Shown: positions 1 through 5,404, counted from the first letter of the stretch. The stretch: 6,743 bases of DNA from Planctomycetota bacterium (GCA_026386995.1 JAPLMO010000258.1:1-6743); one strand, 5' to 3'. The notes: a model not told the origin generated them from the letters alone. Program-made: numbers and translations.

Positions 1-473
1 CATTGCCGCCCAGCGAGGCGGCCGAGTCGGCCTGGGCCCGCCTGCACGTCGTGCCGGCGCTGATGGCCTACACGGCGTTCGGGTTCGCGTGCATCTACGG
101 CTTGTTGTACCTGGTGGCGCGGCGTGGCCTGCGGCACCATCCGTACGGCGTCCTTTTAGACCGCCTGCCGCCCCTGGACCTCCTGGGGCACATGATGTGG
201 CTGGCGCTGGTGGCGGGCTTCATCTTTATGACGATTGCGATTGCCACGGGGCCGCTGATGGCCGCCGCCGGCTATGCCAGCACCGAAGCAGTGGCCGCCA
301 GCCCGAAGATCATGAGCAAGATCATCACGGGCGGCGTGGCGTGGGTCATTTATGCCGTGGCGATCCTGGGCCGACTGGTGGGCAAGTGGCAGGCCGGGCG
401 GATTTCAGTCGTCGCCGTGGCGGGGTACGGCGTGGTCGTGGTGTTGCTGCTGGCCAGCGCGCTGCTATCGTAA
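1..473 (+). CDS. CcsA/HemX-type cytochrome c assembly family membrane protein, 3' part
   Basis: The frame is open from the window edge, so the true start lies upstream; the visible part is about 157 residues ending in TAA at 471-473. It is a polytopic inner-membrane protein with four hydrophobic segments, roughly residues 16-38, 63-86, 105-123 and 133-155. The first begins with LHVVPALMAY, and the loop before the second reads DRLPPLDLLGH; this matches the C-terminal half of the CcsA/CcmC/HemX family, where a conserved His opens a membrane helix and RLPPL precedes the next. SPKIMSKIITGGVAWVIYA lines up with the family's DPKxxxxxxTWxxYA block. The WWG-rich heme-handling loop is not in this part. 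Position directly before hemA favours a HemX-like role (HemX influences HemA levels in Bacillus) over a c-type cytochrome maturation factor, but this is inference. The gap to hemA is 89 bp. Confidence 0.8.
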   Translation, partial: LPPSEAAESAWARLHVVPALMAYTAFGFACIYGLLYLVARRGLRHHPYGVLLDRLPPLDLLGHMMWLALVAGFIFMTIAIATGPLMAAAGYASTEAVAASPKIMSKIITGGVAWVIYAVAILGRLVGKWQAGRISVVAVAGYGVVVVLLLASALLS

Positions 474-498
474 GCATACGTTTAGCCGCGAATCGAAG

Positions 499-532
499 TT
501 AGCGCGGCGGGTGCGGAGACCCGCCGCGCGAA
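499..532. repeat. Dispersed palindromic repeat, copy A (ccsA-hemA gap)
   Basis: The sequence holds a perfect 11-bp stem, GCGCGGCGGGT (502-512) with ACCCGCCGCGC (519-529), around a 6-nt loop GCGGAG. A second copy lies at 5405-5438 and matches at 31 of 34 positions, loop included, so this is a repeat family and not a chance hairpin. It has no T-run after the stem, so it is not a classical intrinsic terminator. It sits 30 bp upstream of the chosen hemA start and could affect hemA translation or mRNA stability. Confidence 0.8.
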
Positions 533-562
533 ATGAGGTTGAACCGGTTCGAGCGATTCACA

Positions 563-2044
563 ATGGCCGAACTTTCAGTCATCGGGCTGAACCACCACAC
601 CGCACCGGTCGAGGTGCGCGAACGCCTCGCCTTGCCGGGCGACCTGGTGGTCAGGCTGCTGCACACCATACACGCCGAGCCCGCCATGGAAGAAGCGATG
701 GTCCTGGCCACCTGCAACCGCACGGAGTTGTACGGCATCGCGCGCGACGGCCACGACCCGCTGGCCTGCTTCCTGGACGTTGTCGGGCGCGTCAAGGGCG
801 CCCCCGTTGCGGCCGACCCGGCGGTCTTCTACCGGCACGAGGGCCTGGCAGCCGCGCGGCACATCTTCCGCGTTGCCGCGTCGCTCGACTCGCAGATCGT
901 CGGCGAGCACCAGATTTTGGGGCAGGTCAAGGACGCCTACCACCTGTCGTGCGAGGCCCGGACGGCCGGGTTCTTCCTGCACAAGCTGTTGCACTGGGCG
1001 TTTCGCGTGGGTAAGCGTGTGCAGATGGAGACCGACCTGGGCCGCGGCTCGGCCGGCATCGCCCCGGCGGCCGTCGAGCTGGCCCAGCAGATCTTTTCGA
1101 GCCTCTCGGGCAAGGCGGTCCTGCTCGTGGGCGCCGGCCAGACGGCCGAGGCCGCCGCGCGGGCACTTCTGCAACGCGGCGCCGCGCGGCTGGTTGTCGC
1201 CAACCGCACACTCGCCCGCGCACAGCAACTCGCGTACGACCTGGTGCACACGCAGGCCGGGACGAGCGAGGAAGAAGGCTGCCCCGACGAAATGGCCCCC
1301 TCCGGCACGGTTGTCTGCCCGGCCCTGATGGCGCTGGAGGTGCTTGAGGCGGAGGAAGCCAAAGAAGGGGTCAGGAGCCTTGACGGCGTAGGGCTCCAGA
1401 CCCCTTCTTTGGCCCAGACCCCTTCTACGTCTTTGCCTTCCGCGGCGGCCACCGAGGCGATCTCCCTGGAAGACATCCCCAAGGCGCTGCCGGGCGTCGA
1501 CCTGGTCATCTCTTCGACCGGCTCGCCCGAGTTGGTTCTGACGTACGACGCACTGGCCGACGGGCTGCGCCGCCGCCGGTCGCCCCTGTTTATCGTCGAC
1601 ATCGACGTGCCGCGCGACGTCGATGAGCGACTGGGCGACCTCGACAACGTGTTCCTCTACAATATAGACGACCTGGACCACCTTGTGGCCCGGAACGTCG
1701 ACCGCCGCCGCCATGAGATTCCGCGGGCCGAGGCGATCGTCGAAGACGAACTCTGCGAGTTCAGCCGATGGCTGGCGTCGCTCCAGGTCACCCCGATGAT
1801 CCGCCTCCTGAGGGAGCAACTCGATGCCCTCCAGCAGGCCCACATCGACCGCTACGGCAAACAGTTCAGCGACGCCGACCGCGAGCGGCTTAAGGCATTT
1901 ACTCAGACGCTCTGCAACCAGATACTTCATAAGCCGACGACGTTCCTGAAGGAACTGTCGAAGGAGGGTTCGACCAGCGAGAGCCTTCAGATGGCGGATA
2001 TCATCCGCCGCCTGTTCGGCCTTGACTCAAACAATGACGGGTAA
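563..2044 (+). CDS. hemA: Glutamyl-tRNA reductase (HemA)
   Basis: HemA reduces glutamyl-tRNA(Glu) with NADPH to glutamate-1-semialdehyde, the first committed step of C5-route tetrapyrrole synthesis, in the cytoplasm. The start at 563 gives the family's usual opening, MAELSVIGLNHHTAPVEVRE. An in-frame ATG at 533 would add ten residues overlapping the end of repeat A and is less likely. Neither start has a strong ribosome binding site. The catalytic Cys is C51 in TCNRTELY; SLDSQIVGEHQILGQVK follows near residue 115; the NADPH-binding loop GAGQTAEAAA starts at G190; VVANRT is at 211-216 and VISSTG at 315-320. The C-terminal dimerisation helices run from about 385 to the end. The length of 493 is about 70 more than usual because of an extra segment, roughly residues 228-296, inside the NADPH domain; it contains a palindromic repeat (1358-1426). 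The frame is kept, so the gene is probably active. ahbC follows after 27 bp. Confidence 0.96.
   Translation: MAELSVIGLNHHTAPVEVRERLALPGDLVVRLLHTIHAEPAMEEAMVLATCNRTELYGIARDGHDPLACFLDVVGRVKGAPVAADPAVFYRHEGLAAARHIFRVAASLDSQIVGEHQILGQVKDAYHLSCEARTAGFFLHKLLHWAFRVGKRVQMETDLGRGSAGIAPAAVELAQQIFSSLSGKAVLLVGAGQTAEAAARALLQRGAARLVVANRTLARAQQLAYDLVHTQAGTSEEEGCPDEMAPSGTVVCPALMALEVLEAEEAKEGVRSLDGVGLQTPSLAQTPSTSLPSAAATEAISLEDIPKALPGVDLVISSTGSPELVLTYDALADGLRRRRSPLFIVDIDVPRDVDERLGDLDNVFLYNIDDLDHLVARNVDRRRHEIPRAEAIVEDELCEFSRWLASLQVTPMIRLLREQLDALQQAHIDRYGKQFSDADRERLKAFTQTLCNQILHKPTTFLKELSKEGSTSESLQMADIIRRLFGLDSNNDG
1358..1426. repeat. GGGGTC/GACCCC inverted repeat inside hemA
   Basis: A 22-nt arm (1358-1379, core AAAGAAGGGGTCAGGAGCC) is the reverse complement of 1392-1413 (core GGCTCCAGACCCCTTCTTT) with one mismatch, around a 12-nt loop. 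The word CCAGACCCCTTCT recurs directly at 1396-1408 and 1414-1426. The element is in frame and encodes residues 266-288 of HemA, within a segment most HemA proteins lack. A 14-nt word, AAGAAGGGGTCTGG, is shared exactly between the complement of 1396-1409 and 4032-4045 in ahbD, which links it to the repeat there. Confidence 0.85.
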
Positions 2045-2055
2045 CCAGCGAGCAC

Positions 2056-2061
2056 GAGAGG
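2056..2061 (+). promoter_or_regulatory. Probable ribosome binding site of ahbC
   Basis: GAGAGG lies 10 nt before the ATG at 2072, in the 27-bp gap after hemA. The spacing is on the long side. A closer ATG at 2064 opens only three codons before a TGA that overlaps the real start (ATGA at 2072-2075 context), so it is not the gene start. Confidence 0.5.
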
Positions 2062-2071
2062 CAATGTACCG

Positions 2072-3286
2072 ATGATCGGAATCTCAAAACTATATTGCGG
2101 CACGGTCGAACCGAGCGACGTCCTGCGCTACGGCGGCGACAGCAAACGCCTGCCCAGCCACCTCCTCCAGTTCTCGACCGACAAGAAGCCCGTCGTCGTC
2201 TGGAACTGCACGCGCCGCTGCAACTTAAAGTGCGTCCACTGCTACAGCCAGTCCGAGAACAAGGCGTACGAGGGCGAGTTGACGACCGGCGAGGGCCTCG
2301 CCATGCTCGAGGACCTCGCGCAGTTCGGCGTCCCCGTCACCCTCTTTTCCGGCGGCGAGCCGCTCGTACGGCAGGACCTCTTCACCCTTATCGAGCGCAC
2401 CGTAAGGCTCGGTATGCGGGCGGTCATCTCCACCAACGGCACGCTGATTACCGAGGAGAAGGCCGAGCGCCTGAAGGCCTTCAACCTCAGTTACGTTGGC
2501 GTCTCGCTCGACGGCCTCAAGGACGTGAACGACCGTTTCCGCGGCGTCTCCGGGGCGTTCGAGAAGGCCCTCGCCGGCATCCGCAACTGCCAGAAGACGG
2601 GCATCAAGGTGGGCCTGCGCTTTACGATCACCAATCGCAACGCCTCCGAAGTGGACGGCATCTTCGACCTTATCCGCCAGGAGAACATCCCGCGCGTCTG
2701 CTTCTACCACCTCGTCTACGCGGGCCGCGGCAGCAAACTGATGAGCGAAGACCTCGACCACGAGGCCACACGCCGCGTCGTCGACCGCATCATCGACCGC
2801 ACCGCCGAACTCCACCGCGAGGGACGCAAGGTCGAAGTCCTCACGGTCGACAACCACGCCGACGGGCCGTACCTGTACCAGCGGATGCTCCGCGAGAAAG
2901 ACCCGCGCGCGGCTGACGTGCTCGCGCTTCTCCAGATGAACCGCGGCAACTCCTCGGGCGCAGGCATCGGCTGCGTCAGTTGGGACGGTGCGGTCCACGC
3001 CGACCAGTTCTGGCACCACGTGACGTTCGGCAACGTCCGCGAGCGGTCGTTCTCCGCAATCTGGACGGACCTCACGAACCCGCTCATGGCGAAACTCAAG
3101 GACAAGCGGCCCCACGTCAAGGGGCGCTGCGCCACGTGCCGGTTCCTGGACATCTGCGGCGGCAACTTCCGCGTCCGCGCCGAGGCCGCCACCGGCGACC
3201 TTTGGCAGCCCGACCCGGCCTGTTACCTGACGGACGAGGAGATTGCCGTCGCCGCCGACAAGCCCGACACCATCTGCCGCGAGTGA
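2072..3286 (+). CDS. ahbC: 12,18-didecarboxysiroheme deacetylase (AhbC), radical SAM
   Basis: AhbC removes the acetate side chains at C2 and C7 of 12,18-didecarboxysiroheme, giving Fe-coproporphyrin III in the siroheme-dependent heme pathway. The N-terminus MIGISKLYCGTVEPSDVLRY and the stretch PVVVWNCTRRCNLKCVHCY are what I recognise as AhbC; the related heme d1 protein NirJ shares the second stretch. The radical-SAM 4Fe-4S cysteines are C50, C54 and C57 (CxxxCxxC), and the SAM-contact motif is SGGEPL near residue 93. The C-terminal region carries a SPASM-like set of cysteines for an auxiliary cluster: C301, then C353-x2-C356-x5-C362-x21-C384. The length of 404 residues is normal for the family and I see no break or insertion. 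It lies 27 bp after hemA and 4 bp before the ahbD start, so the three genes are almost certainly one transcript. NirJ is the main alternative, but ahbD next to it and no other nir genes favour AhbC. Confidence 0.9.
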   Translation: MIGISKLYCGTVEPSDVLRYGGDSKRLPSHLLQFSTDKKPVVVWNCTRRCNLKCVHCYSQSENKAYEGELTTGEGLAMLEDLAQFGVPVTLFSGGEPLVRQDLFTLIERTVRLGMRAVISTNGTLITEEKAERLKAFNLSYVGVSLDGLKDVNDRFRGVSGAFEKALAGIRNCQKTGIKVGLRFTITNRNASEVDGIFDLIRQENIPRVCFYHLVYAGRGSKLMSEDLDHEATRRVVDRIIDRTAELHREGRKVEVLTVDNHADGPYLYQRMLREKDPRAADVLALLQMNRGNSSGAGIGCVSWDGAVHADQFWHHVTFGNVRERSFSAIWTDLTNPLMAKLKDKRPHVKGRCATCRFLDICGGNFRVRAEAATGDLWQPDPACYLTDEEIAVAADKPDTICRE

Positions 3287-3290
3287 GACC

Positions 3291-4400
3291 GTGACCGAAA
3301 CGACAAAACATCCCGCCCCCCAGCCCTACCTGCCGCGCCTCATCGCCTGGGAGGTCACCCGCTCCTGCCCACTGGCGTGCAAGCACTGCCGCGCCGCCGC
3401 ACGCCTTGAGCCTTACCCCGGCGAACTTTCTACCGACCAGTGCCTGCGGGTCCTCTATAACATCGCCTCCTTCGCCAAGCCCACGATGATCCTCACGGGC
3501 GGCGAGCCGATGCTCCGCACCGACATCTACGATATCGCCGCGCACGCCCGCCGCCTGGGCCTGCCCGTGGTCATGGCGCCGTGCGGCAAGTTCGTCGATG
3601 ACGAGGCGGTCGCGCGGATGAAGAAGGCCGGCATCCACTGCATCTCGATCTCGATCGACGGGGCAACCGCCGCCTCGCACGACGCCTTCCGCGGCATCAA
3701 GGGGGCGTTCGATTTCGCCATCCGCGCAAGCGAGGCGGCCAAGCGCGGCGGCCTCGACTTCCAGATCAACACCACCATCACCCAGCACAACCTGGCGGAA
3801 CTGCCCGCCATCCTGGACCTCGCCGTCCGACTCGGGGCGACCGTCTTTAACCCGTTCCTCCTGGTGCCCACGGGGCGCGGCAAGGAACTGGCCGGCCAGG
3901 AAATATCGCCCGAGGACTACGAGCGGACGCTTCACTGGCTCGCCGGACAGGAAAGCCGCACCGACATCCGCATGCGCGTCACCTGCGCCCCGCACTACAC
4001 CCGCGTTATACACCAGCGCCACTTGCTTGCCAAGAAGGGGTCTGGCGAAAAGGGGTCTGACCCCCTATCCGTTCAGGGGTCTGACCCCTTTTCGCCCCCG
4101 CGCGGCAAAGGGTGCCTGGGCGGCAAGGCCTTCGCGTTCATCTCGCACGTCGGCAAGGTCCAGATCTGCGGATTCCTGGAGACCGAGTGCGGCGATCTGA
4201 AGAAGGAAAACTTCGACTTCCGCAAAATATGGGAGACCTCATCGGTCTTTCTGGCCATGCGCGACGTCGACCGCTACCACGGCAAGTGCGGCCGGTGCGA
4301 GTACCGCCGCATCTGCGGCGGCTGCCGCGCCCGAGCCTTCGCCATGACCGACGACTACCTGGCCGAAGAGCCCTTCTGCATCTACCAGCCGCTTCGCTAA
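3291..4400 (+). CDS. ahbD: Heme b synthase (AhbD), radical SAM Fe-coproporphyrin III decarboxylase
   Basis: AhbD oxidatively decarboxylates the two propionates of Fe-coproporphyrin III at C3 and C8 to vinyl groups, the last step to heme b. I chose the GTG at 3291, four bases after the ahbC stop, with GAGTGAG just upstream; it gives 369 residues. An ATG at 3243 would overlap ahbC by 44 bp and add a Pro/Ser-rich tail foreign to the family. The text PYLPRLIAWEVTRSCPLACKHC is typical AhbD, with cluster cysteines C26, C30 and C33. LTGGEPML, MAPCGK and SISIDGATAASHDAFRG follow. Auxiliary-cluster cysteines are C275, C293, C300, C333-x2-C336-x5-C342-x2-C345 and C363. Residues 248-269 (KKGSGEKGSDPLSVQGSDPF...) are encoded by a palindromic repeat in the variable linker between TCAPHY and KGCLGG. 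The frame is intact. The last 54 bp of coding are nearly duplicated at 5242-5295. Confidence 0.92.
   Translation: MTETTKHPAPQPYLPRLIAWEVTRSCPLACKHCRAAARLEPYPGELSTDQCLRVLYNIASFAKPTMILTGGEPMLRTDIYDIAAHARRLGLPVVMAPCGKFVDDEAVARMKKAGIHCISISIDGATAASHDAFRGIKGAFDFAIRASEAAKRGGLDFQINTTITQHNLAELPAILDLAVRLGATVFNPFLLVPTGRGKELAGQEISPEDYERTLHWLAGQESRTDIRMRVTCAPHYTRVIHQRHLLAKKGSGEKGSDPLSVQGSDPFSPPRGKGCLGGKAFAFISHVGKVQICGFLETECGDLKKENFDFRKIWETSSVFLAMRDVDRYHGKCGRCEYRRICGGCRARAFAMTDDYLAEEPFCIYQPLR
4032..4096. repeat. GGGGTC/GACCCC inverted repeat inside ahbD
   Basis: The arms 4044-4064 and 4076-4096 (21 nt each, outer part GGCGAAAAGGGG, inner part GGGGTCTGACCCC) are inverted copies with a single central mismatch, around the 11-nt loop CTATCCGTTCA. 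Each arm is itself a near-palindrome, GGGGTC-T-GACCCC. A partial extra copy, AAGAAGGGGTCTGG, lies at 4032-4045. The element stays in frame, encoding Ser/Gly/Pro-rich residues 248-269 of AhbD. It resembles the small REP-like palindromes that some genomes carry in many copies; which transposase family moves it cannot be told from here. Confidence 0.88.
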
Positions 4401-4420
4401 GGGCCGTTCACGGCCCTTTC
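4399..4420 (+). terminator. Hairpin at the ahbD stop, possible intrinsic terminator
   Basis: AAGGGCCG (4399-4406) pairs with CGGCCCTT (4411-4418) around TTCA, an 8-bp perfect stem that begins in the TAA stop codon. Only three T residues follow, then CCCC, so termination would be weak unless Rho or the next hairpins help. It is the natural 3' end of the ccsA-hemA-ahbC-ahbD transcript. Confidence 0.5.
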
Positions 4421-4524
4421 CCCGCCGAAGGCGGGCTTAGCCTCGGCGTTTACGCCGAGGTAACGGACGGGCGAAAGGCTACTCTTCCTTTATCCTTTTC
4501 TCGGAGCCCGCTTGAGCGGGCTTC
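4421..4524. repeat. Cluster of three further short hairpins
   Basis: Three separate perfect stems follow the ahbD terminator candidate. They are CCCGCC-GAA-GGCGGG (4421-4435), CCTCGGCG-TTTA-CGCCGAGG (4441-4460) and AGCCCGCT-TG-AGCGGGCT (4505-4522, extendable by two pairs to 4503-4524). Between the second and third is a pyrimidine-rich stretch, 4479-4502. The stretch holds no gene that I can support; the 4401-4599 gap consists of these hairpins and the lipoprotein promoter and leader. The hairpins differ in sequence, so they are not copies of each other. Confidence 0.65.
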
Positions 4525-4543
4525 CCCTCCGGGCGTTCTTGCG

Positions 4544-4572
4544 TGGACAGGTCCTCTGAATTCTGTTATGCT
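4544..4572 (+). promoter_or_regulatory. Sigma-70-like promoter of the lipoprotein gene
   Basis: TGGACA (4544-4549, one base off TTGACA) is followed after exactly 17 bp by TATGCT (4567-4572, four of six to TATAAT), with a TG at 4564-4565 making an extended -10 (TGTTATGCT). Transcription would begin near 4579 and leave a leader of about 20 nt before the ATG at 4600. The lipoprotein gene would therefore be transcribed on its own, separately from the heme operon. Confidence 0.6.
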
Positions 4573-4599
4573 CAGCCACGTCAAATGATGGGTGAACCT

Positions 4600-5250
4600 A
4601 TGAGAATCGCGACCCTCGCCTTGCTCGTTCTTCTGCCGCTCTGCCTGGCCTCGTGCGGCCCGGCGCAGATGCCGCAGACGCTCCCCGCCGCTGACGCGAA
4701 GGCGCAGGCGCAGTCGGCGGAGATGCCGCAGACGTTCCTCGCCACCGACTCGAAGGCGTGGACGCAGTGGCTCGACAGCAAGACCGACCACGGCAGTTTC
4801 TCCCGCTTCGAGGTCCGTGATATCCTGAAGTTCCTCGCCGGCCCCGCCGACCTCGCCATCGAGGAGTCGCCCGCTCTCGACCGGGAGGTCCAGCACATCG
4901 ACCTTGCGGCACTTTCTGTGCGGCAGGCCCTCTGGAAGGTCTCCAGCGAGTACGGCGTCAAGATCGCCTGGGCCGTGACGCACGAGCCGCGCACGTTCAT
5001 GGACGCCCTTGAGACCGAGTCTCGCCGCGATGGGCCTGGCGGCGTCACGACACTCACCGAAGTCATGCAGGGCGACCCCGAGGAGTACCGGAGGCTGAAG
5101 GCCGAAAAGAAGATTTACCGCGAAGAGGTCCAGGGCGATACGCTCTACTACGCTGTCGAGAACGTCCTTTGCCTGCCGTTCGCCAACGGCGCATCGGCCA
5201 TGGTCACGATGGTCGAGCGGTACAAGACCCCCGCGCCGAAGTCGCCATGA
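4600..5250 (+). CDS. Predicted lipoprotein with possible STN/secretin-N-like domain
   Basis: I do not recognise this as a named family. The start at 4600, with GGTGA four bases before it, gives a textbook lipoprotein signal: MR, a hydrophobic stretch (residues 3-16), then the lipobox LASC with C19 as the lipidated residue. In-frame ATGs at 4585 and 4588 would add only four or five residues. The mature protein should be anchored to a membrane on the periplasmic side. Residues 24-56 hold an 18-residue tandem duplication (MPQTLPAADAKA / MPQTFLATDSKA) acting as a linker. Residues 67-126 alternate strand and helix, with DLAIEESPALDREVQHIDL then SVRQALWKVSSEYGVKI. This recalls STN/secretin N0 domains, where a short domain binds a partner protein, but the likeness is by eye only. 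The rest (EVMQGDPEEYRRLKAEKK, then AMVTMVERYK) is unassigned. The TGA stop overlaps the ATG of the copied ahbD tail (ATGA, 5247-5250). No link to heme synthesis is evident. Confidence 0.75.
   Translation: MRIATLALLVLLPLCLASCGPAQMPQTLPAADAKAQAQSAEMPQTFLATDSKAWTQWLDSKTDHGSFSRFEVRDILKFLAGPADLAIEESPALDREVQHIDLAALSVRQALWKVSSEYGVKIAWAVTHEPRTFMDALETESRRDGPGGVTTLTEVMQGDPEEYRRLKAEKKIYREEVQGDTLYYAVENVLCLPFANGASAMVTMVERYKTPAPKSP
4669..4767 (+). repeat. 54-bp tandem duplication within the lipoprotein gene
   Basis: Units begin at 4669 and 4723, each with ATGCCGCAGACG. Over the first 15 codons, 37 of 45 bases agree; beyond that the units diverge. At the protein level MPQTLPAADAKAQAQ aligns with MPQTFLATDSKAWTQ. 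The duplication lies just after the lipobox, in the linker between membrane anchor and folded domain, where length changes are tolerated. Confidence 0.75.
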
Positions 5251-5300
5251 CCGACGATTACCTGGCCGAAGAGCCCTTCTGTATCTACCAGCCGCGATAG
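5242..5300 (+). pseudogene. Duplicated 3' end of ahbD (54-bp copy)
   Basis: Positions 5242-5295 match 4339-4392 of ahbD at 52 of 54 bases, a constant offset of 903 bp. In the ahbD phase this copy reads MTDDYLAEEPFCIYQPR followed by TAG at 5298-5300. The two differences (GAC to GAT at 5258, TGC to TGT at 5282) both fall at third codon positions and change no residue. The copied ATG overlaps the lipoprotein stop as ATGA, so ribosomes might re-initiate and make a 17-residue peptide, though that is unlikely to matter. It is best read as the displaced or leftover tail of an ahbD copy. The upstream sequence in the same phase is not AhbD-like. Confidence 0.88.
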
Positions 5301-5319
5301 CGTGGCCGCGATCATGTAG

Positions 5320-5341
5320 GGTGGTCGCCTGGGCGACCACC
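5320..5341. repeat. Perfect 10-bp inverted repeat
   Basis: GGTGGTCGCC (5320-5329) and GGCGACCACC (5332-5341) are exact inverted copies around TG. It lies in the 5301-5437 stretch between the ahbD tail copy and the - strand gene, where converging transcripts from both sides would meet. There is no T-run, so it is not a clear terminator; it may be another member of the palindromic repeat population in this region. Apart from this and the next repeat I see nothing coding on the + strand here. Confidence 0.7.
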
Positions 5342-5404
5342 AATGGAAGATGCATGTGCTACTGCACGTTAGAGCACTTTAAGATTGCGTGCATACACTA
5401 CCCC

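Noticed and set aside
533..562. Upstream ATG as the start of hemA
   Set aside because: It adds MRLNRFERFT before the conserved MAELSVIGLNHH start and would begin at the very edge of the palindromic repeat.
575..1930. 451-codon open frame on the - strand opposite hemA
   Set aside because: Antisense to a clearly conserved enzyme; the translation is a low-complexity Arg/Gly/Ala/Val mix with no domain, as expected from GC-rich codon bias.
2225..3115. 296-codon open frame on the - strand opposite ahbC
   Set aside because: Same reasoning: no recognisable motif and the + strand gene is certain.
3243..3290. Upstream ATG as the start of ahbD
   Set aside because: It overlaps the end of ahbC and gives a Pro/Ser/Thr-rich leader that matches the shifted frame of ahbC, not AhbD proteins.
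3117..4022. 301-codon open frame on the - strand across the ahbC-ahbD junction
   Set aside because: It spans two genes with well-conserved motifs on the other strand and ends near the repeat; composition is that of a shadow frame.
4032..4096. ahbD as a pseudogene broken by the repeat
   Set aside because: The insertion keeps the frame, no stop is created, and all cluster cysteines before and after it are present.
2072..4400. PqqE or mycofactocin-type peptide maturases as identity of the two radical SAM genes
   Set aside because: The SPASM-like cysteines fit loosely, but the N-terminal and GGEP-region wording is that of AhbC and AhbD, hemA is adjacent, and no precursor-peptide gene is seen.
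5345..5400. ATGCATGTGC / GCGTGCATAC inverted pair as a possible att or operator site
   Set aside because: Only about five bases pair cleanly; this is within chance for the stretch.
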